Shown here one piece after another: positions 20,990 to 29,002 of a stretch of 64,000 bases of DNA. This DNA is from Aneurinibacillus soli (GTDB lineage: Bacteria > Bacillota > Bacilli > Aneurinibacillales > Aneurinibacillaceae). Numbering within the stretch: position 1 is the first letter of the stretch; each line of letters starts with the position of its first letter. The translations under genes were made by a program, and so were the position numbers. Where the stretch lies: the NCBI RefSeq assembly GCF_002355375.1, contig NZ_AP017312.1, positions 532,001 to 596,000 of the forward strand, written 5' to 3'. The notes below the pieces were generated by a model. That model made no database searches and was not told the origin of the DNA. It saw only the letters and a list, made by a program, of their open reading frames with translations.

Positions 20990-21496
20990 ATGAGTATCAA
21001 ACCATCACGCGCAATCATGCTCAGCCTGTTGCTACTTATACTTCCGGCATGTGGCAAGCAGGGGGCAGCACCGAATGAGATGAAAAGTGATCATCATACA
21101 ACTCGTGTACAGGTACGAGATACGAACCCTGCTATCGTTAGCGGGCACCATAATGTTCAAAACCTACAGATGGAAGCGGACAATCTGGCTAACATTGCAG
21201 TCAAAGTACCGAATGTTAGCCGGGCCACTGTAGTCATTAACGGAGCCATCGCGTATGTAGGCATCACCACAACGGACAGGGTACACTCGAAGAAGCAGGT
21301 AGCGAACGTCCGGGAAGAAGTGCGCAAGCATGTACAGGCAAAAATACCGCGCTATCAAGTGCGCGTCTCAAATGATCCCCGAATCTTCAAACGCATCCAA
21401 GACATCGGTGACGGTCTGCGCAGCGGAACACCTATAAACAACTACCGCATACACATAAATGACCTGAACGATCGCATGCCTGGTATTAGAAAGTAA
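20990..21496 (+). CDS. YhcN/YlaJ-family sporulation lipoprotein
   Basis: 168 residues with a type II signal peptide ending in the lipobox LPAC (lipidated Cys about residue 21). The rest is a YhcN/YlaJ domain: a stretch of about 100 residues including ANIAVKVPNVSRATVVINGAIAYVGI, then repeats of basic and amphipathic segments. Family members are found in the spore membrane/cortex region and affect germination or outgrowth. A forespore role here is inferred from family only. An overlapping frame at 20839-21078 is judged spurious. Confidence 0.8.
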   Translation: MSIKPSRAIMLSLLLLILPACGKQGAAPNEMKSDHHTTRVQVRDTNPAIVSGHHNVQNLQMEADNLANIAVKVPNVSRATVVINGAIAYVGITTTDRVHSKKQVANVREEVRKHVQAKIPRYQVRVSNDPRIFKRIQDIGDGLRSGTPINNYRIHINDLNDRMPGIRK

Positions 21497-21507
21497 AAGC
21501 AACATAA

Positions 21508-21563
21508 GAAGCGATCTCGAAAGTGATCCTAACGATTGAGATCGCTTCTTTTGAATTTTTTTT
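21508..21563 (+). terminator. Terminator after the lipoprotein gene
   Basis: GAAGCGATCTC (21508-21518) pairs with GAGATCGCTTC (21538-21548), followed by TTTT and, after GAA, about 11 T residues. Confidence 0.8.
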
Positions 21564-21574
21564 TTGAATCAAAC

Positions 21575-21697
21575 ATGGTTGGGAGTAGAGAAGAGAGAAG
21601 CAAGAGAGCGCCTGTACGCGATTACCCAGCGGAAGGAGAACGGCGAACGGGCCTTTGCCCGCAATCCTTCCGTGAAAGAACATCTGGGGCTTTTCTT
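21575..21697. repeat. Palindrome family copy B, left half
   Basis: The arm GGGAGTAGAGAAGAGAGAAG (from 21581) is an exact inverted match to 23413-23432. The inner sequence, ending GGGCTTTTCTT at 21697, closely follows the intact copy D (36027-36142), which continues directly into TTTGCGGGCGAG. Here that continuation is found 1.6 kb away, beyond the IS110 element. This half also shares GAACGGCGAACGGGCCTTTG with copy D. Confidence 0.8.
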
Positions 21698-21804
21698 ACG
21701 ATTAGTCAAGTGAATCATAATGATTTTGAGTGATTATTTTGTAAGTAACAGGGGGAGGAAGCGGAGAGAAAATAACAGGTTTCACAGAAAGTATGGATGT
21801 TGAC

Positions 21805-21855
21805 ATACCAAATAAACCTAGGGTGTTTTTATTTTTTGCTAGGTTTATTTGGTAT
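21805..21855. repeat. Perfect 16-bp inverted repeat near the IS right end
   Basis: ATACCAAATAAACCTA (21805-21820) and its exact complement at 21840-21855, with a 19-base loop. It lies between the recombinase stop codon and the IS end. It may stop converging transcription or bind a regulator; the stem is too A/T-rich for a typical terminator. Confidence 0.65.
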
Positions 21856-21875
21856 ATGGTATGATAGAAATTGCA

Positions 21876-23093
21876 TTATGATCTGGTGGCACACTGGTAC
21901 TCATAGTGCTGATTGTGTGTAATAAGGTAGAAGAGGCACTTCAAGAGCTTATTTACACAAGCGATCGACGCAACTTTATGACACTTGTTATAAGGTTGCG
22001 TTTTTACTTTGTCATAGTACTCAACGAGATGGTTGTTCCCGAAACGACGCTGTTTAATCATATTCTGAATGACAAGGTAAAGCAGTTTACGCAGGTGCTT
22101 GTTTCCGCGCTTATTGATTTTATCCTGGAAAAAGGTTTTACCGGACTGGAACCGTCGGATATCAATCCCTGCAAAGGCGTTGAGCTGTTTCGGATTGTCG
22201 AAGCGGCGGATGTCTCCGATTTCGGCGAGTAAACGCACCGCTGTATTTACCCCAATGCCCGGAAAGCTGAGAAGAACTTGATAGTCCTCTCGATGCATGC
22301 TCATTTCCTCCATTTGCCGAATCAGAGCTTCTCGTTGGCGAAGAATCTCCAAATAACGTTTGACATAGATGCGTAGCTGGTCACAAAGAACATCGGTTGC
22401 GGAAACCGCCGGATACGAGTTCTGTGCGGCTTCAAGCAACTGGATGGCTTTCTTCTCAGCGGTACCTGCCGATAACTTTTTGTCGGTACTCTTGAGAATC
22501 CGGTTTCTGATTACGGTTTTGGAAAGACCGTTCACGAGATCGGGATGTGGAAATAACTGAATGACATGTAAACAGAGCTCCGATCGGCTTGTAAAGATCG
22601 TTTCCAGTTCGGAAAAGGTCAGTTGAATGACTTTATGCATCCGATTGCGAAGAGTAGAAAGTTCTCCGTCTAATTCTTGGTAAAACCGAGAGAGAGACTT
22701 TAGCTGCTGGAAGAAGTCATTGGGTACTTCTTTTTCTCTTCGAGAGACCGTGAAATGAGTCAACGCCAGCCGATGAGCGTCACTTCGATCCGTTTTATGC
22801 ATCCGCATAGAAGCGGACTGCAGTTTGGCTTCAAGCGGGTTTAACAGGCAATAGGTGTACTGATGATCTTGCATAAAGCGTTCCAGTTGTCTGGAGTATA
22901 CGCCCGTAGCTTCGAAAACAATGGACGGTTGTTCCCCATCTTGCTCGATCAGCTTCTCCATGCAGGCATGCAACCCTTCAAAATCGGAACGGGTATGCCG
23001 GATTTCTCCTTCAAACTCACAGTGCCGGTCGGCATTGTACACCACCCAATAGCTCTTTCCCATACTTACATCAAATGCGACTACATGTTTCAT
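21876..23093 (-). CDS. IS110-family recombinase/transposase
   Basis: 405 residues from the ATG at 23093, preceded by AGGAGGAG; the frame runs 13 codons further upstream without support. The N-terminal RuvC-like DEDD domain has D8 (FDVS), E61 (FEATG), D102 and D105 (KTDRSDA). A coiled-coil region follows. The C-terminal Tnp domain has PGIGVNTAVRLLAEIGD and the candidate catalytic serine S317 in FQSGKT. All key residues are intact, so it is predicted active. The long upstream non-coding stretch and the length place it in the IS110 rather than the IS1111 subgroup. Confidence 0.93.
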   Translation of the reverse strand: MKHVVAFDVSMGKSYWVVYNADRHCEFEGEIRHTRSDFEGLHACMEKLIEQDGEQPSIVFEATGVYSRQLERFMQDHQYTYCLLNPLEAKLQSASMRMHKTDRSDAHRLALTHFTVSRREKEVPNDFFQQLKSLSRFYQELDGELSTLRNRMHKVIQLTFSELETIFTSRSELCLHVIQLFPHPDLVNGLSKTVIRNRILKSTDKKLSAGTAEKKAIQLLEAAQNSYPAVSATDVLCDQLRIYVKRYLEILRQREALIRQMEEMSMHREDYQVLLSFPGIGVNTAVRLLAEIGDIRRFDNPKQLNAFAGIDIRRFQSGKTFFQDKINKRGNKHLRKLLYLVIQNMIKQRRFGNNHLVEYYDKVKTQPYNKCHKVASIACVNKLLKCLFYLITHNQHYEYQCATRS

Positions 23094-23139
23094 GGTTGTT
23101 CTCCTCCTGATGTTCGTTGTAGAAGCCTTCACGCATCCT

Positions 23140-23323
23140 TATCGATTCCCTTTTCTTATACACGATCTCAATGGATCCAACATACTGAAGCTGATTCAAA
23201 TAAGGGCAGTGAAGTTGGCCTGTTTCTTTGACGGATTCAAGATCCCGAAGCCCACTCGGCCTGTTTCTTCACTTCTACCACAAAAAAATAGTAGCACAAA
23301 CCGTGGCCTTGGTCTGTGCTACT
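23140..23323 (-). ncRNA. Candidate IS110 bridge RNA
   Basis: Read on the minus strand from 23323: a 13-bp stem (AGTAGCACAGACC with GGTTTGTGCTACT, one mismatch) followed by ATTTTTTTG; then a loop closed by AGTGAAG/CTTCACT (23273-23208); then a loop closed by CTTAT/ATAAG (23204-23155). The first loop carries GTGGGCTT (23255-23248) and CAAAGAAA (23230-23223) on opposite sides of an apical hairpin; these match the two halves of the palindrome target, GTGGGCTTTTCTTTG in copy D. The second loop carries AGTATG (23186-23181) and ATCGT (23166-23162), matching the two IS ends. The first hairpin with T7 could alternatively be a terminator that shields the IS. Confidence 0.65.
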
Positions 23324-23341
23324 AATCTTAGTATGTTTCTT

Positions 23342-23439
23342 TGCGGGCGAGTTCGTCGGTCTCCTGGAGCGGACAGTCTAAGCTTCCCTGTCAAGCGTAC
23401 CCCAGCGAACGGCTTCTCTCTTCTCTACTCCCCCACCAC
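23342..23439. repeat. Palindrome family copy B, right half
   Basis: Continues the interrupted copy: TTGCGGGCGAGTTCGTCGG, the family core GGAGCGGACAG at 23366-23376, a CTTCCCTG block, and the terminal arm ending CTACTCCCCCACCAC. The arm pairs exactly over 21 bp with the left half at 21581-21601. Confidence 0.8.
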
Positions 23440-23465
23440 GCTCGATCCCACAAAATCACAATATA

Positions 23466-23494
23466 TTGCACTCCTCCCCCACTTGCTTTATAAT
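23466..23494 (+). promoter_or_regulatory. prfA promoter
   Basis: TTGCAC (23466-23471), a 17-base spacer and perfect TATAAT (23489-23494), about 50 bp before prfA and just outside the palindrome arm. Confidence 0.65.
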
Positions 23495-23546
23495 TGTAAT
23501 GTTACCCAAATGCACGTTTATTTTTAAAGATTGAGGTGAAGCAACC

Positions 23547-24620
23547 GTGCTACAACGTTTAGAATCGGTAGTTGAGCGTTATGATCGTTTAACGCATCTG
23601 CTCTGCGACCCGAACGTGATGAATGATCCCAAGAAGCTTCGGGAGTATTCCAAGGAGCAATCCGACATTGAACCAACGGTACAGGCGTACCGTGAATATA
23701 AAGAAGTAAGTGAACAGCTTCAAGACGCCAAAGACATGCTAGAAGAGAAGCTCGATGATGAGATGCGCGAAATGGTCAAGATGGAAGTCGGTGAGTTGAC
23801 CGAGCGTAAAGAGAAGCTGGAAGAAGAGATCCATATCCTTCTGCTGCCGAAAGACCCGAATGATGATAAAAACGTAATTATCGAGATTCGTGGTGCGGCA
23901 GGCGGTGATGAAGCAGCTCTGTTTGCCGGTAATCTGTATAACATGTACACTCGCTATGCAGCAAAGCATCGCTTCAAAGTCGAATTGCTAGAAGCGAACT
24001 ATACAGACATTGGTGGCTTTAAAGAAGTCATCTTCTCTGTGAATGGCACAGGTGCATACAGCCGTCTTAAATTTGAAAGCGGTGCTCACCGTGTGCAGCG
24101 CATTCCGGCGACAGAGTCCGGTGGTCGTATTCATACGTCAACGGCAACCGTAGCGGTGCTGCCGGAAGCAGAGGAAGTAGAAGTAGAAGTGAACGACAAC
24201 GATATTCGTGTTGACCTGTTCTGCTCTAGCGGCGCGGGCGGCCAGAGTGTTAACACAACCAAATCAGCGGTGCGCTTAACACACGTTCCGACTGGAATCG
24301 TTGTAACATGTCAGGATGAGAAATCCCAGCATAAGAACAAAGACAAGGCGATGCGCGTTTTGCGTGCCCGTCTGTATGACAAAATGCAGCAGGAAGCATT
24401 CGCAGAATATGCGGATGCACGTAAATCTGCCGTTGGTACGGGTGACCGCAGTGAGCGTATCCGAACGTACAACTTCCCGCAGAGCCGTGTGACCGATCAT
24501 CGTATCGGCTTAACACTGCATAAGCTTGACCAAGTTCTCAACGGCGAGATGGACGAAATTGTAGACGCACTCGTGCTGCATGAGCAGGCAGAACTCATGC
24601 GCAATGCTGAAGGGGCGTAA
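23547..24620 (+). CDS. prfA: Peptide chain release factor 1
   Basis: Recognises UAA/UAG and triggers peptide release on the ribosome. 357 residues. The anticodon-like PAT tripeptide is at 187-189 ([10 protein letters not shown]) and the catalytic GGQ at 231-233 in [13 protein letters not shown] 23547 follows GAGGTGAAG. prmC, which methylates the GGQ glutamine, starts 2 bp after the stop. Confidence 0.97.
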   Translation: MLQRLESVVERYDRLTHLLCDPNVMNDPKKLREYSKEQSDIEPTVQAYREYKEVSEQLQDAKDMLEEKLDDEMREMVKMEVGELTERKEKLEEEIHILLLPKDPNDDKNVIIEIRGAAGGDEAALFAGNLYNMYTRYAAKHRFKVELLEANYTDIGGFKEVIFSVNGTGAYSRLKFESGAHRVQRIPATESGGRIHTSTATVAVLPEAEEVEVEVNDNDIRVDLFCSSGAGGQSVNTTKSAVRLTHVPTGIVVTCQDEKSQHKNKDKAMRVLRARLYDKMQQEAFAEYADARKSAVGTGDRSERIRTYNFPQSRVTDHRIGLTLHKLDQVLNGEMDEIVDALVLHEQAELMRNAEGA

Positions 24621-24621
24621 C

Positions 24622-25500
24622 GTGAATAGTATGACGACGCGAGAAGCTTTGCAAAAAGCTTCTCGTTTTTTACAGGCAGAAAATATCGAAGACGCGTTAT
24701 TCTTGGCCGAGTATGCGCTGCGTCACGCACTCGGCTGGGACCGGACGACTCTATTTGCCCGCATGAATGAGCCGCTTTCCGCTGACACGTGGGCATGTGT
24801 AGAAGCGATCATCCGCCGCCGTGCTGCCGGGGAGCCGATGCAGTACATTACAGGCGAACAGGAGTTTTACGGGCTGACCTTCGAAGTGAATCCGGATGTA
24901 CTCATTCCTAGGCCGGAAACAGAGTTACTAGTAGAAGAAGTGCTGAAGCAGGCACGTCAGATGTGGTTCAATAAGAGCGTCCTCCATGTGGCGGATATCG
25001 GAACCGGGAGTGGCGCGATTGTCGTGACGCTTGCGGTAGAAGGGGAGGAGAACTGGGCGTATACGGCTGTCGACATTGCCCAGGCTTCGCTCGATACAGC
25101 GCGTCGCAATGCGGAACGCCATGGTGTGGCGAGTCGCATCAATTTCGTGCAGGGTGATCTATTAGTCCCCCTTCTCGATGGTGGTCGGCGGGTGGACATT
25201 CTCGTTTCGAATCCCCCGTATATTCCGTCGTTCGATGTAACGCAGCTGGATACGCAGGTAAAAGACCATGAGCCGCTGCGTGCGCTCGATGGCGGAGAAG
25301 ACGGATTTGACTTTTACCGTCGGATGGTGCGTGAGCTGCCGCATGTACTAGCAGAACGGGCGATTGTCGGCTGGGAAGTGGGCATTCACCAGGCGGACAC
25401 GGTACAAGCCTGGCTTGTGGATACCGGGCTGTTTGACCGTGTGTATATCGTGGATGATCTAGCGGGGATTGGCCGGCATGTAATTGGGATAAAATTATGA
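24622..25500 (+). CDS. prmC: Release-factor glutamine methyltransferase
   Basis: SAM-dependent N5-methylation of the GGQ glutamine of release factors. 292 residues. Motif I is VADIGTGSGAIVVTLA and the glutamine-binding motif NPPY is in VSNPPYIPS. GTG 24622 has GAAGGGG six bases upstream, inside the end of prfA; ATG 24631 is too far from it. The frame is open back to 24580 but overlaps prfA. Translational coupling with prfA is likely. Confidence 0.94.
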   Translation: MNSMTTREALQKASRFLQAENIEDALFLAEYALRHALGWDRTTLFARMNEPLSADTWACVEAIIRRRAAGEPMQYITGEQEFYGLTFEVNPDVLIPRPETELLVEEVLKQARQMWFNKSVLHVADIGTGSGAIVVTLAVEGEENWAYTAVDIAQASLDTARRNAERHGVASRINFVQGDLLVPLLDGGRRVDILVSNPPYIPSFDVTQLDTQVKDHEPLRALDGGEDGFDFYRRMVRELPHVLAERAIVGWEVGIHQADTVQAWLVDTGLFDRVYIVDDLAGIGRHVIGIKL

Positions 25501-25526
25501 CAATTTATGTTTAGTCTCGCTTTCTT

Positions 25527-25546
25527 CTGTTCATACTGGTGAACAG
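25527..25546 (+). other. Inverted repeat upstream of spoIIR
   Basis: CTGTTCA-TACTGG-TGAACAG, extended outward by imperfect CTTCT/GAGAAG pairing, 24 bp before the spoIIR start and just upstream of its RBS AAAGGGG. Operator or mRNA hairpin; no clear sigma-F promoter was identified here. Confidence 0.4.
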
Positions 25547-25569
25547 GGAGAAGAAAGGGGACGAAAACA

Positions 25570-26181
25570 ATGAAAAGAGTCATTACGAAAAAATTTCTTT
25601 ATATAGCATTCGTACTTATTGTCATCATGATGAATTGGGAAGGCCAGAGGGATGCATTTGCTCTTGTTGCGAAACAGACTGTGCCGGAAGAATCGATTCG
25701 TCTACGGATTCTCGCGAACAGTGATGCGCCGGAAGATCAGCAACTCAAGCGTCATGTGCGTGACCGGGTGATTGAATCGGTGAAACAGTGGTCATCAGAA
25801 GCGGAGAATGCAGATAATGCACGTGTTATCATCAGCAATCACTTGCCGGAGCTACAGGGAGTTGTAAAGCGTACCATTCAAGAGGAAGGGTACAGTTACC
25901 CAGCTTCTGTTGAACTGCGTGCGACGGATTTTCCGACAAAAATGTACGGCACGCAAGTATTCCCTGCCGGACAGTACGAGGCAGTGCGTATCGCAATCGG
26001 CAATGCCGAAGGACAAAACTGGTGGTGTGTGCTGTTCCCGCCACTCTGCTTCACAGATATATCGAACGGAGATACGACATCTTCTAAAACAGCCTCCGCT
26101 GATAAGGCGGATGCAAAGGATAAACAGCGAGTAGAGGTCCGATTCTTCCTGCTCGACTGGCTGACTCAGTTATTTGCCTGA
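25570..26181 (+). CDS. spoIIR: Stage II sporulation protein R
   Basis: Forespore-made secreted signal that activates the SpoIIGA protease in the mother cell, leading to pro-sigma-E processing. 203 residues. An N-terminal membrane/signal segment (residues about 8-22) is followed by the conserved SIRLRILANSDAPEDQQLKRHVRD and by GNAEGQNWWCVLFPPLCF, both diagnostic of SpoIIR. ATG 25570 follows AAAGGGG. The position after prmC matches B. subtilis. Confidence 0.95.
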   Translation: MKRVITKKFLYIAFVLIVIMMNWEGQRDAFALVAKQTVPEESIRLRILANSDAPEDQQLKRHVRDRVIESVKQWSSEAENADNARVIISNHLPELQGVVKRTIQEEGYSYPASVELRATDFPTKMYGTQVFPAGQYEAVRIAIGNAEGQNWWCVLFPPLCFTDISNGDTTSSKTASADKADAKDKQRVEVRFFLLDWLTQLFA

Positions 26182-26367
26182 TCTCATACCGGGAATTCTG
26201 CCTTTGTGGTAGAGTTTCTTTTTTTTTGGATGCAGGAGGGATATGATAAGGATACGGATAAAAACATAGTGCAGGAGGTATGCGTGGACAGAAAGGCGAC
26301 ACTGTGAACGTATGTTTGCAATATGTGTAGTACAAACTGGTATAGAAAAAGAAGCGACATGTGCGGC

Positions 26368-26554
26368 TTATCAACTAGAGTTATCAACAAGTTATGCACA
26401 TATTGTGGATAACTTGTTGGATTATCAGGGGATAAGTCGGATTGTATAACTAAAAGAGTCATATTTTATAAGAGTTGAGAGGAACTATATGAATATACAG
26501 ACAAAATATTGGAATGTGGATAATTATGTGGATGACTTGATAGATTGTCCACAA
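26368..26554. promoter_or_regulatory. DnaA-box cluster at ywlC
   Basis: Perfect DnaA boxes: TTATGCACA at 26392-26400, and TGTGGATAA (reverse) at 26404-26412 and 26515-26523. Near-matches: TTATCAACT (26368), TTATCAACA (26381), TGTGGATGA (26527) and TTGTCCACA (26546). The first two perfect boxes sit in a 16-bp inverted repeat (26385-26400 with 26404-26419, one mismatch). The cluster spans the ywlC promoter region and first codons. B. subtilis has a DnaA-binding cluster at ywlC that affects initiation control. The rest of the 307-bp gap (26182-26367) shows only a T-rich tract near 26218 and no recognised element. Confidence 0.7.
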
Positions 26555-27541
26555 GTACGCGAGGCCGCGTTGCTCCTGCGTGCAAATGAGTTGATCGCCT
26601 TCCCGACCGAGACTGTATATGGTCTGGGTGGAAATGGACTTGTGGATGAAACGGTAGAAAAAATTTATACAGCGAAAGGTAGACCGAGTGACAATCCACT
26701 CATTCTGCATATTGCCGACCGTGGACAACTTGTGGATATTGTTGAATATGTGCCGCCGCTTGCGGAAGCGCTTATGGAAGCATTCTGGCCGGGCCCACTT
26801 ACATTGGTGTTGCCCAAGAAACCAGGCGTGGCGATGCGTGCGTCTGCCGGACTGGATACGGTAGCGGTACGGATGCCGGATCATCCGGTGGCCGACGCCC
26901 TCATTCGAGCAGCGGGAGTTCCGGTAGCGGCTCCGAGCGCCAATGTATCAGGCCGACCAAGCCCGACAACGGGACGACATGTACAGGAAGATCTGGATGG
27001 TCGGATTGCAGGAATTCTCGATGGCGGTCCGACCGGGATCGGCGTGGAGTCAACTGTAGTGGATACAACCGGTGATGTGCCACTTATTCTGCGGCCAGGC
27101 GGCATTACCGCCGAACAGATTGCAGAGATTATCGGAGAGGTAGCAGTGGACCCGGGGTTGCTTGGTGATGGTTCGGCTGCACCGCGGTCACCAGGGATGA
27201 AATACCGCCACTATGCGCCGGAAGGGGAGATGTGGTTGGTGGAAGAACCAGACATGCGTATACGCTTAGTACAGGCTGTGGAGCGGGCAAAGCAGGAAGG
27301 CAGGCGGGTTGGTGTGCTGACAACAGAGGAATCCACTACGGCTTATCCGGGCGCAGATGTTGTGCTGGCTTGTGGGCAGCGGGCTGACTTGATCTCAGTA
27401 GCTCGTCAGTTGTATGATGTGCTGCGCCGCTTTGACCAGGAACAGGTAGATGTGATTTTCAGCGAAACATTCCCTTACACGGGTGTAGGGGCAGCGGTCA
27501 TGAACCGCCTTGTAAAAGCGGCCGGCGGAAAATATCTATAA
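26489..27541 (+). CDS. ywlC: Threonylcarbamoyl-AMP synthase (Sua5 type)
   Basis: Makes threonylcarbamoyl-AMP from threonine, bicarbonate and ATP for the t6A37 modification of ANN-decoding tRNAs. 350 residues: an N-terminal YrdC/SUA5 domain (AFPTETVYGLGGNG, KGRPSDNPLILHI, APSANVSGRPSPT) and a C-terminal Sua5 domain after the linker SPGMKYRHYAPE. This is the long form, unlike YrdC alone. GAGAGGAAC precedes ATG 26489. DnaA boxes overlap the promoter and first codons. Confidence 0.94.
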   Translation: MNIQTKYWNVDNYVDDLIDCPQVREAALLLRANELIAFPTETVYGLGGNGLVDETVEKIYTAKGRPSDNPLILHIADRGQLVDIVEYVPPLAEALMEAFWPGPLTLVLPKKPGVAMRASAGLDTVAVRMPDHPVADALIRAAGVPVAAPSANVSGRPSPTTGRHVQEDLDGRIAGILDGGPTGIGVESTVVDTTGDVPLILRPGGITAEQIAEIIGEVAVDPGLLGDGSAAPRSPGMKYRHYAPEGEMWLVEEPDMRIRLVQAVERAKQEGRRVGVLTTEESTTAYPGADVVLACGQRADLISVARQLYDVLRRFDQEQVDVIFSETFPYTGVGAAVMNRLVKAAGGKYL

Positions 27542-27619
27542 GAACGGCATCTCTTCTATCAGTCTTTCCTCCCGCATATCTTGTCTATGTAATGCCTGTA
27601 CGAAAGCGGGGGGATAGGA

Positions 27620-28174
27620 GTGGAAGGTTTGCAGTGGGGGGAACTGATCACGATTTCGCTGATCGGGATCGCACTTGGCATGGACGCGTTTTCGCTTGGA
27701 ATCGGGATGGGGATGGGCGGCATTCGTTTGCTTACGATTGCGAAAGTCAGTTTGACGATTGGTGTGTTTCATATTGTGATGCCGCTGATCGGGATCGCAT
27801 TGGGCATTTTTCTCACGTCCTATATGGGAAATGTGGCGACCTACATCGGTGGACTGGTTCTGATTATTCTTGGTCTGCATATGTTGTGGAACGGTTTCTT
27901 CGGTAAGGAGAGGAATCCGGTTATGAAGACAACCTTCTGGGGGGTTGCGTTGTTTAGTTTTAGTGTAAGCATCGACGCGCTTTCTGTTGGGTTTTCGTTT
28001 GGATTGTTCCGGGTGAATGTTTTTCTCGCGGTGCTAATTTTTGGCGTGATGGGGGCTGTACTTGCAGCTAGTGGGCTTCTGCTCGGTCGCCGTGTCGGAA
28101 GCTGGCTTGGTGAGTACAGCGAGATTTTTGGTGCACTTATTCTGGTAGCCTTCGGGCTCAAGTTTTTATTATAG
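27620..28174 (+). CDS. mntP: Manganese efflux pump MntP
   Basis: Six-helix membrane exporter of Mn2+. 184 residues with two related halves: GIALGMDAFSLGIGMGM in the first and FSVSIDALSVGFSFGL in the second carry the paired acidic residues of the family. GTG 27620 follows GGGGGATAGG. The position after ywlC equals B. subtilis ywlD. The 78-bp gap upstream is too short for a full yybP-ykoY manganese riboswitch and shows none. Confidence 0.92.
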   Translation: MEGLQWGELITISLIGIALGMDAFSLGIGMGMGGIRLLTIAKVSLTIGVFHIVMPLIGIALGIFLTSYMGNVATYIGGLVLIILGLHMLWNGFFGKERNPVMKTTFWGVALFSFSVSIDALSVGFSFGLFRVNVFLAVLIFGVMGAVLAASGLLLGRRVGSWLGEYSEIFGALILVAFGLKFLL

Positions 28175-28186
28175 CGGTGGCCGTCT

Positions 28187-28930
28187 ATGACAGAGCTACT
28201 GGTTATTAGTACAGTGACTGGATTAACGACGGTGGCAGGTGCACTTACGACGTTGTTTGCAGGTGAACCGGGAACGAAGCTTATGGCGTTTTATCTTGGA
28301 TTATCAGCGGGGATTATGGCGCTTGTGATTGTGGCAGACTTACTTCCGGCAGCTCTTTCTGGCGGAGAGGCATACGGGATTCTGCTCGGGCTCCTGGTAG
28401 GGGTGGTCATGCTGCGGGCACTCCATCATGGCATGGACAGGATGTCGGGAGAGGCACTTGTATCAGCCCGTACTGAACCTACACCTGCGCACTGGCGGCA
28501 GGCAGGCTGGATGATGGGAATTGCCCTCGCGTTGCACCACATCCCAGAGGGAATCGCCATTGGAGCTGGATTCGAGGCGCATCATCAAGTTGGTGTGATG
28601 CTGGCGTTGTCGATGGCGTTGCATAACATTCCGGAAGGCATTGGACTTGCAGCCCCGTTTCTGCTCGGGCAGCTTCGCCGGCGGATGATCGTGCTGTTCT
28701 CGTTTCTTGTCAGTCTATGCATTCCGCTCGGTGCATGGCTTGGCGGCATCTATTTTACGACAAGCCCACAGGCGGTGGCATTCGGTATGGCCTTTGCAGC
28801 CGGAGCTATGGGATATCTCGTCTTTTGGGAACTTGGACCGTCCGGAATTCGACTGCATCGTCTGAGTGCGCAGTTTGGCATGCTTATTAGTTTGATTGCC
28901 ATGCTAATTTTGCATGCATTACCGGGTTGA
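28187..28930 (+). CDS. ZIP-family metal transporter
   Basis: Divalent metal permease of the ZIP family, 247 residues, about eight membrane helices. The two metal-site helices are obvious: ALALHHIPEGIAIGAGFEAHH and SMALHNIPEGIGLAAP. It begins 13 bp after mntP, so a manganese exporter and a ZIP carrier appear to be co-transcribed. Metal specificity (zinc, manganese or iron) cannot be read from the sequence. Confidence 0.88.
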   Translation: MTELLVISTVTGLTTVAGALTTLFAGEPGTKLMAFYLGLSAGIMALVIVADLLPAALSGGEAYGILLGLLVGVVMLRALHHGMDRMSGEALVSARTEPTPAHWRQAGWMMGIALALHHIPEGIAIGAGFEAHHQVGVMLALSMALHNIPEGIGLAAPFLLGQLRRRMIVLFSFLVSLCIPLGAWLGGIYFTTSPQAVAFGMAFAAGAMGYLVFWELGPSGIRLHRLSAQFGMLISLIAMLILHALPG

Positions 28931-29002
28931 TTACTGAAGGGAAAAATCGGACAATATGAATAACGAATAAATTAGGTAAGACAGAAAGGGGAGAGCATCC
29001 TA

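Larger units (their letters stand above)
21698..23335 (-). mobile_element. IS110-family insertion sequence
   Basis: Boundaries come from comparison with intact palindrome copy D. Left repeat sequence is lost after 21697 and resumes at about 23336, so the insertion is about 1.64 kb. The block TTTCTT occurs on both sides (21692-21697 and 23336-23341); it contains CT, the usual IS110 core dinucleotide, and is better read as donor/target core homology than as a classical target duplication. There are no long terminal inverted repeats. The element holds one recombinase gene on the minus strand, a long 5' non-coding region with a bridge-RNA-like fold, and an A/T-rich palindrome near its other end. 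Confidence 0.85.

Noticed and set aside
20839-21078. Small ORF between rpmE and the lipoprotein gene
   Set aside because: Starts inside rpmE in another frame and overlaps the lipoprotein start; composition is not protein-like.
21692-23341. Classical 6-bp target-site duplication TTTCTT of the IS
   Set aside because: IS110 elements recombine at a short shared core and typically do not duplicate targets; the shared block is explained by core plus local homology between donor and target.
26182-26554. Chromosomal replication origin
   Set aside because: DnaA boxes are present but there is no dnaA/dnaN neighbour, no clear A/T-rich unwinding trio array, and the locus fits a secondary DnaA-box cluster.
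27542-27619. yybP-ykoY manganese riboswitch before mntP
   Set aside because: The gap is only 78 bp and lacks the paired GGGGAGUA-type conserved segments.
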